From: Pseudomonas gingeri
Lineage (GTDB): Bacteria > Pseudomonadota > Gammaproteobacteria > Pseudomonadales > Pseudomonadaceae
Length of the DNA stretch: 64,000 nt
Direction of reading: 5' to 3'
NCBI RefSeq assembly: GCF_013385635.1
Contig: NZ_JACAPR010000007.1
Span: 507,331 to 571,330, forward strand
Shown here: piece by piece, positions 1 through 9,669 of the stretch
Layout: each line of letters opens with the position of its first letter
Numbering within the stretch: position 1 is the stretch's first letter
The notes under the pieces: model-generated
Seen by the model: the letters and a program-made list of their open reading frames with translations, nothing else
Database searches by the model: none
What the model was told of the DNA's origin: nothing
Program-made: the position numbers and the translations under genes

Positions 1-3000
1 GAGCCCACGCCTTTGGCTCCAGGCAGGGCGGTGAGTGCGATCTCCAGCGTAAGGCCCAGGTGGTCTTCGTTGCTGCGCTCGGCGGCGGGTTTGGCAAAGT
101 AGTCGTAGAAGGGGATAAGCGACAGGAGGCTGAAGCGTTCTCCCCGATTGCGCGGCGGCAGGGTATTTTGCTCCTTGGAATAATCGACCTCCCATACCAT
201 AGGCGTATCCCATATGGGTTGGACCAGCTTGTCTATTATCTGCCGGGCTGTGCTGCCCGGATCGCTTGGACAAAGTCTGGCTGCGTTCAACCCGGCGTGC
301 CATTCACCGGCTTCCAGTCCGACACCGGCAGGAATCCCGGACCTTACCAGCCTGCCTCCGGCCGAGGCCGGCTTGGGCAGCAGCATCGCGGAGCGGCTCC
401 AGATATCGATCCAGCTGGCCCCCAACCCGTTATCCGACTTGAGGATATCCAGGAACTGGCTTGGCTTGCCCAGCAGTGGCTCGAGTTCGACGACGGCCAA
501 TGTGCCGGCCTTGTAGAACAATGAGTTGCGTGACGAGGGGGCGAGAATGCGCCAGCGTCCGGTATTGAGGGTATGCAGTTTTTGCAGCGGCAGGCCTTGA
601 AAGAGAAATTCAAGTTGCGACTTTATAACGGGGTGGTATCTCTTTCTGTAGTCGGTAGAGTCGGCCGTGAATTTTTCGAGAAGTGCGTTTCTCTGGGCAA
701 TGAAAAAGTCGTATCGCACCATGTTCATACCGCAGAGGAAGGCGTCCAGGGTGCTGATGTCCTGATCCCCGAAGCGCGCGTCGGGATCAGTTCCCAGGGC
801 CCAGAGTTGTACGCTGGCCATGGTGCGCAGGTCCGGTGCCTGCTCATGTTTCACCGACAGCAGATGGGCCTGGTTTCGCTCTTCTGCTTCCTTGGTCAGG
901 TTGAGCCACTCCATGGCGTTTTCATAACCCCAGGCACGCGCGGTAGCTGCGGTCTGTTCGCCCAGGATCAGCCCGCTCAACTCACTGAGTGGATTCTGCG
1001 CCGGCCCCTTGGCTGGAAAGACCCTCTCGGCGTCGTGCATGTCCTGCGAGTCGATATCGATGCCGCTCTGCCTGGCGATATCCCTGGCCATTGTCACCAC
1101 TTCGGCGACCGAAAAGGCCATCGAGGCGCGGGGATTGATTTCGTTCAGCAGTCTTGCGGCCCAACGCAGGGTGATGGCGGCAGGATCACTTTGATAATTC
1201 AGGGTCAGGCCGTCGCTGTCCCGCAGGAACAGTTCCGGGCGTGCGCGTTGCAGCAGAAGACCCGCGAGAAAGGTGGCGTGTCCTTGCCGGTCGGTCACTG
1301 TCTTGTGCATGAGGCGTTCATGGATGGGCGCAAGCAAGCGCTCCTTGAGTTGCCCCCAGGTCTGGACCTCGGCATCCGGGGCGGTGCTGGTGAGCTCGGG
1401 GCCCAGCTGCCACAGGTCGTTCACCGCCGGCCAGGCGATATTCAGCAGCGCTTCCACCAGCAGGTAGGCTTGCTCGCCCGGCGTCGCCGTTGCGGGGGCC
1501 TGGGTCATTTTCGCGGTCCATTCACGGAATGTCGGCAAGCCTTGCAGCAGTTGGTAGTGTTCGAACGTGTTCCATGCCGGCAGTGCCTGGATAAAGGCGG
1601 CACTCAGGCCGATCTTGTCGAGCAGGCGTGAGGCGAATGCCGGTGTCGAGGTGGTTTCTTCAATGGCATCCAGCAGTTGTTGTTGATTGGCCGCGAACGT
1701 CGCGTCTGGATCCTCCAGAAGGAGCAGAGTCTCCGGAAAAGGGATCTCGGCAGGTCTCGGTTGTTCGGCCCCGGGTAGCCAGGCACTGGCGGGAATGTAC
1801 TGTCGTGTCAGCAGGGTGCTGCGGAAAACCAGTTCCAGCAAATCCGTTTGCGGATGAGCGGCTACCCAGGGTGCAATAAATGCCGGTATCGGGGACAGTC
1901 CGTTGTCTGCAATAACCACCGCGGGTGCAGCCAGACTGTGCACCAGTCGACGAAGAATATCCCAGGCCCCTTCGGCCGATTGGATCTGTATGCCGGTGAA
2001 ATCTGACAGGAGGGCGTGGAGATCCGCTTTACGACAGAGAGATGAGAGTGCCAGGGTGGCGTCATCGATGGTCGATACGTGTTTCAGCGCCATCAATGGC
2101 GTCGGCCTTATCCCAGTCGTATCGTGGTGCGTGGCTACGTAAGGATAGAAGGCATAAGGGTAGAGTGCCTCGGTAATACGGTGAATCCGGCCCCAGCGTT
2201 CATTGGCCAGGGCACGCAGTTTTTCCTGACTCAGCACGCTGGCACAAGGGTCCTGGGGAAGGATGGAGAAAATCGATTCCTCGTCTGGCTCCGAGAGCGC
2301 CTTTAGCGTGCTTTCGACCTGCCTCAGGCCTCCGGCATGAGCGTCCAGGGCAATGCGCTGAAGTCCCAGTGCGAAATGCATGTCCACCTGCTCCGAGCCC
2401 TCGGGGATCGGTAGGGTCAGCACATTGTCCGATCGCCTGTTTCCAGCACCCTCGATATTTTCCGGGTCAACCGACCAGAGTTCGCTGTCGATGTGAAAAG
2501 GCGCCAGGGTATCATCGTACGACCAGCGGGCCATGGCATAGGCGGTCAATCGCAAGTCGCTTCGGGTGCCGATCTGGCTGGCGTATTCAGGCAGCATTTC
2601 CTTGAGCAGCCTGGCAGAGAAAGTTTGCACGTCCGCACGTTCGAGAAAACGCAGGCAACGCAACAGCAGGTCTTTTTCGCTCTTGAAGGGACTTTTGTCG
2701 ATACTGCCCAGGTTTTTGCTGATCCAGTCACTGAACAGCAGATAGTGTTCCCGGTAGTTACCGTGGGTAGTGGCGGCATCGACGGCATCCATGAACGCTT
2801 CCCGCGATGAATACAGGAGATTGTTGCGCGCCGAGGAGTACCAGGAGACCTCGACGTTGTTCGCGGTGTAGAGGCGTCCGTCAGGCAGGGGACGTGAACT
2901 GTTTTCTGCCGCGTCGGCCAACAGGACCCGGGCCCGGTTGGCGATCCCGATCAGCGGCTGGCTGATGTCGGCCCAATAACTCTTCGGACCTGCGTACTGA

Positions 3001-3356
3001 TCATCGGACAGGAAGTCATCCGGCAGGTTGTTCTCCGTCTTGAATAACCCGAAGGCGTGGGTGAGATAACTGTCTGTCTTGTCCAGCAGTGTGCGAAGAG
3101 TGGCCGAGGGCTGGCTATATTCATCTTTCTCGATAAGCAATACTGAGTTGACGACATCATTGAGCGATGCTGAAAGACCGCCCGTTATGCCAGCCTGGTC
3201 GACTATCGACAGAAACGAGGCTTCTGCGGCGGCAAGGCAGCTTTGTGCGGTGTATTCCTGTGCCGACGGTCCGGGTTCGAGTTGTGGTTGCGAAGCCTCC
3301 TGGCTTTTATCGGTTTTCAAAATTTTATGTTCGCGTTGTATTGAAACCATATCCAT
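1..3356 (-). CDS. Large protein of unknown function, 5' part (runs off left edge)
   Basis: One reading frame stays open on the minus strand from an ATG at 3356 to base 1, giving at least 1118 codons with no stop; the end lies outside the window. I do not recognise the family. The N-terminus (MDMVSIQREHKILKTDKSQ) has no signal peptide. The rest is mostly helical-looking, soluble sequence rich in Leu, Ala, Asp and Glu, with many Trp/Tyr positions. The first hydrophobic stretch suggestive of a membrane segment is at the very end (LTLEIALTALPGAKGVG, near base 10). An in-frame ATG 13 codons upstream (3395) is an alternative start; AAGAGA lies 5 nt ahead of the chosen ATG. The upstream region is AT-rich compared with the neighbours, which hints at acquired DNA. 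Large secreted or toxin-like proteins of this size occur in Pseudomonas, but nothing seen here proves that role. Confidence 0.8.
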   Translation of the reverse strand, partial: MDMVSIQREHKILKTDKSQEASQPQLEPGPSAQEYTAQSCLAAAEASFLSIVDQAGITGGLSASLNDVVNSVLLIEKDEYSQPSATLRTLLDKTDSYLTHAFGLFKTENNLPDDFLSDDQYAGPKSYWADISQPLIGIANRARVLLADAAENSSRPLPDGRLYTANNVEVSWYSSARNNLLYSSREAFMDAVDAATTHGNYREHYLLFSDWISKNLGSIDKSPFKSEKDLLLRCLRFLERADVQTFSARLLKEMLPEYASQIGTRSDLRLTAYAMARWSYDDTLAPFHIDSELWSVDPENIEGAGNRRSDNVLTLPIPEGSEQVDMHFALGLQRIALDAHAGGLRQVESTLKALSEPDEESIFSILPQDPCASVLSQEKLRALANERWGRIHRITEALYPYAFYPYVATHHDTTGIRPTPLMALKHVSTIDDATLALSSLCRKADLHALLSDFTGIQIQSAEGAWDILRRLVHSLAAPAVVIADNGLSPIPAFIAPWVAAHPQTDLLELVFRSTLLTRQYIPASAWLPGAEQPRPAEIPFPETLLLLEDPDATFAANQQQLLDAIEETTSTPAFASRLLDKIGLSAAFIQALPAWNTFEHYQLLQGLPTFREWTAKMTQAPATATPGEQAYLLVEALLNIAWPAVNDLWQLGPELTSTAPDAEVQTWGQLKERLLAPIHERLMHKTVTDRQGHATFLAGLLLQRARPELFLRDSDGLTLNYQSDPAAITLRWAARLLNEINPRASMAFSVAEVVTMARDIARQSGIDIDSQDMHDAERVFPAKGPAQNPLSELSGLILGEQTAATARAWGYENAMEWLNLTKEAEERNQAHLLSVKHEQAPDLRTMASVQLWALGTDPDARFGDQDISTLDAFLCGMNMVRYDFFIAQRNALLEKFTADSTDYRKRYHPVIKSQLEFLFQGLPLQKLHTLNTGRWRILAPSSRNSLFYKAGTLAVVELEPLLGKPSQFLDILKSDNGLGASWIDIWSRSAMLLPKPASAGGRLVRSGIPAGVGLEAGEWHAGLNAARLCPSDPGSTARQIIDKLVQPIWDTPMVWEVDYSKEQNTLPPRNRGERFSLLSLIPFYDYFAKPAAERSNEDHLGLTLEIALTALPGAKGVG

Positions 3357-3460
3357 ATGCGTTCTCTTGTTCTGGTTGTGGCGTGTTTTCTCCATCTTAG
3401 GATTTGTTTGATTTTAGTTGAAGGTGGGGAGGTTCGTGTCGTGTTACTTGTGCGCGTGAG

Positions 3461-3494
3461 AAAAAAACCAACAGGGGAGGGAAACTGTTTGGTT
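3461..3494 (-). terminator. Intrinsic terminator downstream of acnA
   Basis: Read on the minus strand, a stem with arms AACCAAACAG and CTGTTGGTT (one bulged base) is followed directly by a run of seven T. It lies between acnA and the large left-edge gene, both on the minus strand, so it should separate their transcripts. Confidence 0.6.
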
Positions 3495-3550
3495 GCTTGT
3501 AAGATCAATATTCAGGAGTTAAAGACAAGGATTGCAATCAACATACTTAG

Positions 3551-3582
3551 GAATACGCACCGGCCAGTGCCGGTGCGTATTC
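3551..3582 (-). terminator. Perfect 14-bp hairpin after the acnA stop codon
   Basis: Arms GAATACGCACCGGC and its exact complement flank a 4-base loop (CAGT), about 20 bases after the acnA stop. There is no clean T run, so this may be a 3' stabilising hairpin, with the T-tailed stem at 3461-3494 doing the termination. Confidence 0.5.
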
Positions 3583-3603
3583 ACGCTACATGACAGGCGC
3601 CCA

Positions 3604-6345
3604 TCAAGAAGCAATCAGTTGCCGCAATACATAGTGCAGGATGCCCCCGGCCTTGAAGTATTCCACTTCGTTAAGCGTGTCGATCCGACATAACACGTCG
3701 ATCTTTTCCTGGCTGCCGTCCTCACGGGTCAGGGTCAGCGGCAGGTTCATCCGCGGTTGCAATTCAACTCCGCTCAAACCCCCGATACTCAGGGTTTCCT
3801 TACCGGTGAGCTTCAGGCTCTTGCGGTTCTGATCGAGCTTGAATTGCAGCGGCAGCACACCCATGCCCACCAGGTTGGAGCGGTGGATACGCTCGAAGCT
3901 CTCGGCGATCACCGCCTTGACCCCGAGCAGGTTGGTGCCCTTGGCCGCCCAGTCGCGGCTGGAGCCGGTGCCGTATTCCTGGCCGGCAATCACCACCAGC
4001 GGCGTGCCTTCGGTCTGGTAACGCATGGCGGCATCGTAGATCGCCAGTTTTTCCCCCGAAGGGACGTGCAGGGTATTGCCGCCTTCCTCGCCGCCGAGCA
4101 TTTCATTACGGATGCGGATATTGGCGAAGGTGCCGCGCATCATCACTTCATGGTTGCCGCGTCGTGAGCCGTAGGAGTTGAAGTCCCGCGGTTCCACGCC
4201 CTGTTCGCGCAGGTAGCGGCCGGCGGGGCTGTCGGCCTTGATATTGCCGGCGGGGGAGATATGGTCGGTGGTCACCGAGTCGCCCAGCAGCGCCAGCACC
4301 CGGGCGCCGTGGATGTCCTCGACCACCGGCAGCGGACCGGTGATATCGTCGAAGAACGGCGGGTGCTGAATATAGGTCGAGTCTTTCTGCCAGACATAGG
4401 TGGCCGCCTGGGGGACTTCGATCGCCTGCCACTGGGCGTCACCGGCAAACACTTCGGCGTACTCCTTGTGGAACATCGCGGTATCGACCTGGGCCACGGC
4501 GTCGGCGATTTCCTTCTGGCTCGGCCAGATATCGCGCAGGTACACCGGCTTACCATCGGTGCCGGTACCCAGCGGGTCGCGGCTGATATCGATACGCACG
4601 CTGCCCGCCAGGGCGTAGGCCACCACCAGCGGTGGCGAGGCCAGCCAGTTGGTCTTGACCAGCGGATGCACCCGGCCTTCGAAGTTGCGGTTGCCGGACA
4701 GCACCGAGGCGACGGTCAGGTCCGATTGCTGGATAGCCTTCTCGATCGGTTCCGGCAGCGGCCCGGAGTTGCCTATGCAGGTGGTACAGCCGTAACCCAC
4801 CAGGGCAAAACCCAGCTCATCGAGGTAGCGGGTGAGGCCGGCGGCCTTGTAGTAGTCGGTGACCACCTTGGAACCGGGGGCGAGCGAGCTCTTGACCCAT
4901 GGTTGGCGCTTCAGGCCTTTTTCCACGGCCTTCTTCGCCACCAGCCCGGCGGCCATCATCACGCTCGGATTGGAGGTGTTGGTGCAGGAGGTAATGGCGG
5001 CAATCACCACCGCGCCATCCTTCAGGCGGTAGGTATGGCCTTCATAGCTGTAGTCGACACCGCCGACCTGATCCGCATTGCCGACGGCGACACCGCCTCC
5101 GCCTTCGCTTTCCAGGCGACCTTCCTCCTTGCTGGCGGGTTTGAGCTGCAAGCCGATGAAGTCGTTGAAGGCCTGGGCGACATTCGGCAGCGAGACCCGG
5201 TCCTGCGGGCGTTTCGGCCCGGCCAGGCTGGCCTCGACGCTGCCCATGTCGAGTGCCAGGCTGTCGCTGAACAGCGGCTCCTTGCCCGGCAGGCGCCAGA
5301 GCCCCTGGGCCTTGCTGTAGGCCTCGACCAGTTCCACGGTCGCCGCCGGCCGGCCGGACAGGCGCAGATAGTCGAGGGTGACCTCGTCCACCGGGAAGAA
5401 ACCGCAGGTGGCGCCGTACTCCGGCGCCATGTTGGCAATGGTCGCGCGGTCCGCCAGGGGCAGTTCGGCCAGGCCATCGCCATAGAACTCGACGAATTTG
5501 CCGACCACGCCTTTCTTGCGCAGCATCTGCGTGACCGTCAGCACCAGGTCGGTGGCGGTGATGCCTTCCTTGAGCTTGCCGGTGAGCTTGAAGCCGATCA
5601 CTTCGGGAATCAGCATCGACACCGGCTGGCCGAGCATCGCCGCTTCCGCCTCGATGCCGCCGACGCCCCAGCCGAGCACGCCGAGGCCGTTGATCATGGT
5701 GGTGTGGGAGTCGGTGCCGACCAGGGTGTCGGGGAAGGCATAGGTGCGGCCGTCCTCGTCCCTGGTCCAGACCGTGCGCCCCAGGTATTCGAGGTTGACC
5801 TGATGGCAGATGCCGGTGCCCGGCGGCACCACGCTGAAGTTGTCGAAGGCGCTCTGGCCCCAGCGGAGGAAGGCGTAGCGTTCACCGTTGCGCTCCATCT
5901 CGATATCGACGTTCTGGCCGAAGGCCGCCGCGGTGGCGAACTTGTCGACCATTACCGAGTGATCGATCACCAGGTCGACCGGGGACAGCGGGTTGATCCG
6001 CTGCGGATCGCCACCGGCCCTGGCCATGGCGGCACGCATGGCGGCCAGGTCGACCACCGCGGGCACGCCGGTGAAGTCCTGCATCAGGACCCGGGCCGGC
6101 CGGTACTGGATTTCCCGGTCGGAACCGCGTGTCTTGAGCCAGGCGGCGATGGCCTTGAGGTCGGCGCCGGTGACGGTCTTGCCGTCCTCCCAGCGCAGCA
6201 GGTTTTCCAGCAGCACCTTGAGCGACATCGGCAGTTTGTCCAGGTCGCCGAGTGAGCGGGCGGCTTGCGGCAGGCTGAAGTAGTGGTAGGTCTTGGCGCC
6301 TACATCCAGGGTTTTAAGGGTTTTCAGGCTATCGAGGGATGACAT
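3604..6345 (-). CDS. acnA: Aconitate hydratase A (AcnA)
   Basis: Cytoplasmic [4Fe-4S] enzyme of the TCA cycle that interconverts citrate and isocitrate; 913 residues, normal for the AcnA/IRP family. The three cluster ligands are visible as Cys454 ([12 protein letters not shown]) and Cys520/Cys523 ([13 protein letters not shown]). Other family blocks are present: [22 protein letters not shown] in two parts, and the C-terminal swivel domain with [26 protein letters not shown] and [17 protein letters not shown]. The frame is open 30 codons further upstream, but ATG 6345 has an AAGGAG site 8 nt ahead and gives the family N-terminus [12 protein letters not shown]. It stands alone, divergent from rlmM. 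Confidence 0.97.
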   Translation of the reverse strand: MSSLDSLKTLKTLDVGAKTYHYFSLPQAARSLGDLDKLPMSLKVLLENLLRWEDGKTVTGADLKAIAAWLKTRGSDREIQYRPARVLMQDFTGVPAVVDLAAMRAAMARAGGDPQRINPLSPVDLVIDHSVMVDKFATAAAFGQNVDIEMERNGERYAFLRWGQSAFDNFSVVPPGTGICHQVNLEYLGRTVWTRDEDGRTYAFPDTLVGTDSHTTMINGLGVLGWGVGGIEAEAAMLGQPVSMLIPEVIGFKLTGKLKEGITATDLVLTVTQMLRKKGVVGKFVEFYGDGLAELPLADRATIANMAPEYGATCGFFPVDEVTLDYLRLSGRPAATVELVEAYSKAQGLWRLPGKEPLFSDSLALDMGSVEASLAGPKRPQDRVSLPNVAQAFNDFIGLQLKPASKEEGRLESEGGGGVAVGNADQVGGVDYSYEGHTYRLKDGAVVIAAITSCTNTSNPSVMMAAGLVAKKAVEKGLKRQPWVKSSLAPGSKVVTDYYKAAGLTRYLDELGFALVGYGCTTCIGNSGPLPEPIEKAIQQSDLTVASVLSGNRNFEGRVHPLVKTNWLASPPLVVAYALAGSVRIDISRDPLGTGTDGKPVYLRDIWPSQKEIADAVAQVDTAMFHKEYAEVFAGDAQWQAIEVPQAATYVWQKDSTYIQHPPFFDDITGPLPVVEDIHGARVLALLGDSVTTDHISPAGNIKADSPAGRYLREQGVEPRDFNSYGSRRGNHEVMMRGTFANIRIRNEMLGGEEGGNTLHVPSGEKLAIYDAAMRYQTEGTPLVVIAGQEYGTGSSRDWAAKGTNLLGVKAVIAESFERIHRSNLVGMGVLPLQFKLDQNRKSLKLTGKETLSIGGLSGVELQPRMNLPLTLTREDGSQEKIDVLCRIDTLNEVEYFKAGGILHYVLRQLIAS

Positions 6346-6601
6346 GAAATGACTCCTTGAGGCCCGCACGGCACGGGCCGGGTGGAACGAGCAGAGCCTT
6401 GAATCTAGCTCCGTTCGGGGGATCTGGCTAATCACTGGACTCTATGGGGCAGTCCAAGGTTCCGAACTCGGCTATCATGCGCGGGTTTTCGTGACAGGCT
6501 TGGCTTCACTTGTAGGAGCCGGCTTGCCGGCGATGAGGCCGGAGAGTCTGCGGGATCCGTTCAAGCCTTCTCGTCACCGCCGCCCAGCCCAGGAATTTTT
6601 T
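6346..6601. other. acnA-rlmM divergent intergenic region
   Basis: This 256-base region must hold promoters for acnA (minus) and rlmM (plus). It contains one solo REP (6511-6534). I see no confident operator. Confidence 0.5.
6511..6534 (+). repeat. Solo REP element
   Basis: TGTAGGAGCCGGCTTGCCGG followed by CGAT is the REP core found repeatedly in this window. It is imperfectly palindromic (GCCGGCTTGCCGGC). It lies 68 bases upstream of the rlmM start. Confidence 0.85.
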
Positions 6602-7669
6602 GTGAACACCCTCTTTATGCACTGCCGGCCAGGCTTCGAAGGTGAAGTCTGTTCCGAGATTTCCGAGCATGCCGCGAACCTGAATGTCGCCGGTTACGCC
6701 AAGGCCAAGGCCAGCAGCGCCTATGCCGAATTCGTCTGCACCGAGGACGATGGCGCCGCGCGGCTGATGGCCGGCCTGCATTTTGCCGACCTGATCTTCC
6801 CACGCCAGTGGGCCCGGGGCAGTTTCATCGACTTGCCGGAAACCGACCGTATCAGCGTGATCCTCGCCCAATTGGCGACGTTTCCGCTCTGCGGCAGCCT
6901 CTGGCTGGAAGTGGTCGATACCAACGACGGCAAGGAACTGTCGAATTTCTGCAAGAAATTCGAAGGCCCGTTGCGCAAGGCCCTGACCCAGGCCGGCAAG
7001 CTGGTGGAGGATGCCGACAAGCCGCGCCTGCTGCTGACCTTCAAGAGCGGTCGGGAAGTCTTCCTGGGCATGGCCGGCGCGGACAATTCGGCGATGTGGC
7101 CGATGGGCATCCCGCGCCTGAAGTTTCCCAAGGATGCGCCGAGCCGCTCGACCCTCAAGCTGGAAGAAGCCTGGCATCACTTCATTCCCCGCGATCAGTG
7201 GGAAGAGCGGCTCAATGGCGACATGACCGGCGTCGACCTCGGCGCGGCTCCCGGCGGCTGGACCTGGCAACTGGTCAATCGCGGCATGCTGGTGACCGCC
7301 ATCGACAACGGCCCGATGGCCGAAAGCCTGATGGACACCGGCCTGGTCCAGCACCTGATGGCCGACGGCTTTACCTTCAAGCCGAAACAGCCGGTGGACT
7401 GGATGGTCTGCGACATCGTCGAAAAGCCGGCGCGCAACGCCGCGTTGCTGGAAACCTGGATCGGCGAGGGCCATTGCCGCGAAGCGGTGGTCAACCTCAA
7501 GTTGCCGATGAAGCAGCGTTATGCCGAGGTCCGGCGCCTGCTGGAGCGTATCGAGGAAGGCTTCAAGGCCCGTGGCATCAAGGTGGCGATCGGCTGCAAG
7601 CAGCTGTATCACGACCGTGAGGAAGTGACCTGCCATCTACGTCGACTGGATGTGAAAAAGCCGCGATAA
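6602..7669 (+). CDS. rlmM: 23S rRNA (cytidine2498-2'-O)-methyltransferase RlmM
   Basis: SAM-dependent methyltransferase that 2'-O-methylates C2498 of 23S rRNA; 355 residues, the usual size. The N-terminal THUMP-like part begins NTLFMHCRPGFEGEVCSEI. The Rossmann SAM-binding motif DLGAAPGGWTWQL follows, with WMVCDIVEKP further on and VVNLKLPMKQRY near the end. The frame is open upstream through a REP, but the GTG at 6602 has an AGGA site about 8 nt ahead and matches the start of known RlmM proteins. tusA follows after 26 bases and may be co-transcribed. Confidence 0.95.
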   Translation: MNTLFMHCRPGFEGEVCSEISEHAANLNVAGYAKAKASSAYAEFVCTEDDGAARLMAGLHFADLIFPRQWARGSFIDLPETDRISVILAQLATFPLCGSLWLEVVDTNDGKELSNFCKKFEGPLRKALTQAGKLVEDADKPRLLLTFKSGREVFLGMAGADNSAMWPMGIPRLKFPKDAPSRSTLKLEEAWHHFIPRDQWEERLNGDMTGVDLGAAPGGWTWQLVNRGMLVTAIDNGPMAESLMDTGLVQHLMADGFTFKPKQPVDWMVCDIVEKPARNAALLETWIGEGHCREAVVNLKLPMKQRYAEVRRLLERIEEGFKARGIKVAIGCKQLYHDREEVTCHLRRLDVKKPR

Positions 7670-7695
7670 TAGCGAACCGGTTTCAGGAGTGAAGT

Positions 7696-7947
7696 ATGAC
7701 CCAGCCCCACGACCCAAGCGTTGACGGCACCCTAGACGCCACCGGCCTCAACTGCCCCGAGCCGGTGATGATGCTGCACCAGCATATCCGCGACCTGCAG
7801 CCCGGCGGCCTGCTCAAGGTGATTGCCACCGATCCGTCGACCCGTCGCGATATCCCCAAGTTCTGCGTGTTTCTCGACCACCAGTTGGTGGAGCAACGGG
7901 AAGAAGCCGGTACCTACCTGTACTGGATCCGCAAGAAACTCGACTAA
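7696..7947 (+). CDS. tusA: Sulfur carrier protein TusA
   Basis: Small (83 residues) cytosolic persulfide carrier that passes sulfur from cysteine desulfurase to the TusBCD/E relay and molybdenum cofactor pathways. The family signature L-x-C-P-x-P is seen as LNCPEPV, with the active cysteine at residue 20; the C-terminal half has the usual [12 protein letters not shown] block. CAGGAGTGAAGT provides a good ribosome-binding site. It probably shares a transcript with rlmM. Confidence 0.95.
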   Translation: MTQPHDPSVDGTLDATGLNCPEPVMMLHQHIRDLQPGGLLKVIATDPSTRRDIPKFCVFLDHQLVEQREEAGTYLYWIRKKLD

Positions 7948-7959
7948 ACGGCCATAACC

Positions 7960-8060
7960 TGTAGGAGCCGGCTTGCCGGCGATTGCGTCCGGACAGGCGC
8001 CGCAAGGCTCAAGGGCTTCTTCGGGGGCAAGCCCCCTCCCACACAAGCCGGCTCCTACAG
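7960..8060. repeat. REPIN (two inverted REPs) between tusA and the MATE gene
   Basis: A REP at 7960-7984 and an inverted copy at 8044-8060 flank a spacer containing the smaller hairpin GGGGGCAAGCCCCC. The right end (CTACAG) overlaps the MATE gene and supplies its TAG stop. The spacer segment GCAAGGCTCAAGGGC is shared with the REPIN at 59084-59169. Confidence 0.85.
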
Positions 8061-9476
8061 GGTTTGCGGGAGCCGCGCCGCGTGTATCCGGATCCGCTTG
8101 CGCGCACTGCGTGCCAGGCGGATCGACAGCATCACCGCCGCGCACGACAGCCCGACGATCAATCCTATCCATAGCCCGCTGGGGCCACGTGGCGCACCGA
8201 GCCAGTCGGTCAAGCCGAGGATGTAACCCACCGGCAGGCCGATTCCCCAATAGGCGAACAGGGTCAGGATCATGGTCACCCGAGTGTCCTGGTAGCCGCG
8301 CAACGCCCCGGCGGCGGTGACCTGGATCACGTCCGAAAACTGGAAAAGCGCGGCATACACAATCAGCATGCTCGCCACCTGGATCACCACCGGATCGCGG
8401 GTGTAGATCGTCGCGATAGGTTCGCGCAACAACAGCATCAGGCCGGCGGAAATACAGCCGTAGACCAGCGCCGTGGCCACTCCGACCCCGGCGGTGAAAC
8501 GCGCTTCACGGGGCTGTTCACGTCCCAGCGCCTGGCCGACGCGCACGGTGATGGCCATGCCGATGGAGTAGGGGACCATGAACACCAGCCCGCTCATGTT
8601 CAGGGCGATCTGATGCCCGGCCACCACATGGGCGCCGAGGCTGCCGATCAGCAGGGCGATCACCGCGAAGATGCTCGACTCGGCGAAGACCGCGATGCCG
8701 ATGGGCAGGCCGATGCCCAGCAGGCGCTTGATCACCGGCCATTGCGGCCATTCGAAATGGCTGAACAGCTGGCTCGGCTGATAGACCTTGGCCCAGCGCA
8801 CCCAGCCGGCCATGCCGAACAGCATCACCCACATCACGATCGCCGTGGCCCAGCCGCAACCGGGGCCGCCCAGGGCCGGCACGCCGAGATGGCCGTAGAT
8901 GAAGATGTAGTTCAGCGGGATATTCAAGGCCAGCCCGCACAGGCCCAGGACCATGCTCGGGCGGGTGCGGCCCATGCCGTCGCTGCAGCAGCGCAGCACA
9001 TGGTAGAGCGCCACGGTCGGCAGGCCGGTGCCGATGCCGCGCAGGTAGTCCATGCACGGGCCGATCAGTTGCGGATCGACCTTCATCAGGTGCAGCACCG
9101 GCTCGGCGTTGTAGAGGATCACGCCCGCGCCGAGGCCCACCACCAGCGCCAGCCACAGGGCCTGGCGCACCAGCGGGCCGATCTCGGCCGGAGTGCCGGC
9201 ACCATGGCGCTGGGCGACTTTCGGCGTGGTCGCCAGCAGGATGCCGGTCATCAGCAGGAACACCGGTACCCAGATCGAATTGCCCAGCGCCACGGCCGCC
9301 AGGTCCCGGGGGCCGACGCGCCCGGCCATGACCGCGTCGACAAAGCCCATGGCGGTATGCGCCAGTTGGGCAATGATGATCGGCAGGGCCAGTCCCAGCA
9401 GGTTGCGTACTTCCAGGCGCACCCGCGCCGGGCGGCTGAGAGGGAGGGCGTCGGGGGACGTAGAGACGTTGCTCAC
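8055..9476 (-). CDS. MATE-family multidrug/Na+ exporter (NorM/PmpM-like)
   Basis: Inner-membrane efflux protein with about twelve hydrophobic segments, two homologous halves and the MATE start LGLALPIIIAQLAHTAMGFVD, which carries the conserved FVD. The family exports cationic drugs in exchange for Na+ or H+. The start is uncertain: GTG 9476 gives a protein beginning VSNVSTSPDALP, and an in-frame TTG lies 5 codons upstream at 9491; neither has a strong ribosome-binding site. About 473 residues, typical of the family. The TAG stop is made by the last bases of the adjoining REP (CCCTGTAG). Convergent with tusA, divergent from pdxB. Confidence 0.93.
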   Translation of the reverse strand: MSNVSTSPDALPLSRPARVRLEVRNLLGLALPIIIAQLAHTAMGFVDAVMAGRVGPRDLAAVALGNSIWVPVFLLMTGILLATTPKVAQRHGAGTPAEIGPLVRQALWLALVVGLGAGVILYNAEPVLHLMKVDPQLIGPCMDYLRGIGTGLPTVALYHVLRCCSDGMGRTRPSMVLGLCGLALNIPLNYIFIYGHLGVPALGGPGCGWATAIVMWVMLFGMAGWVRWAKVYQPSQLFSHFEWPQWPVIKRLLGIGLPIGIAVFAESSIFAVIALLIGSLGAHVVAGHQIALNMSGLVFMVPYSIGMAITVRVGQALGREQPREARFTAGVGVATALVYGCISAGLMLLLREPIATIYTRDPVVIQVASMLIVYAALFQFSDVIQVTAAGALRGYQDTRVTMILTLFAYWGIGLPVGYILGLTDWLGAPRGPSGLWIGLIVGLSCAAVMLSIRLARSARKRIRIHAARLPQTL

Positions 9477-9669
9477 CGTTGATGTATCCAAGTGTTGCCG
9501 AGAAAACCGCGCATTCTACGCATTGACGCAAGGGTCAGGAATTTTCCTGTTGTAGCGTATTTGTAAGGCGCCGCGCGTGGGGCGTGGGCTTTCTGTGCCG
9601 GACACCAATCGCCGACTGGCCGCGGCTGGCGATCTGCGCCACACTGCGGGTCCGCGAAAGGAGCCTGCC

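Noticed and set aside
573..1631. A 352-codon plus-strand frame at the left end.
   Set aside because: It lies opposite the continuous minus-strand gene and has no ribosome site or recognisable content.
6491..6601. A longer N-terminus for RlmM.
   Set aside because: The extra codons are mostly REP sequence, and the GTG at 6602 matches the family start with a ribosome site.
7960..8060. CRISPR-like or insertion-sequence character of the repeated blocks.
   Set aside because: The repeats are REP/REPIN palindromes, not regularly spaced direct repeats, and no transposase or cas gene is present.
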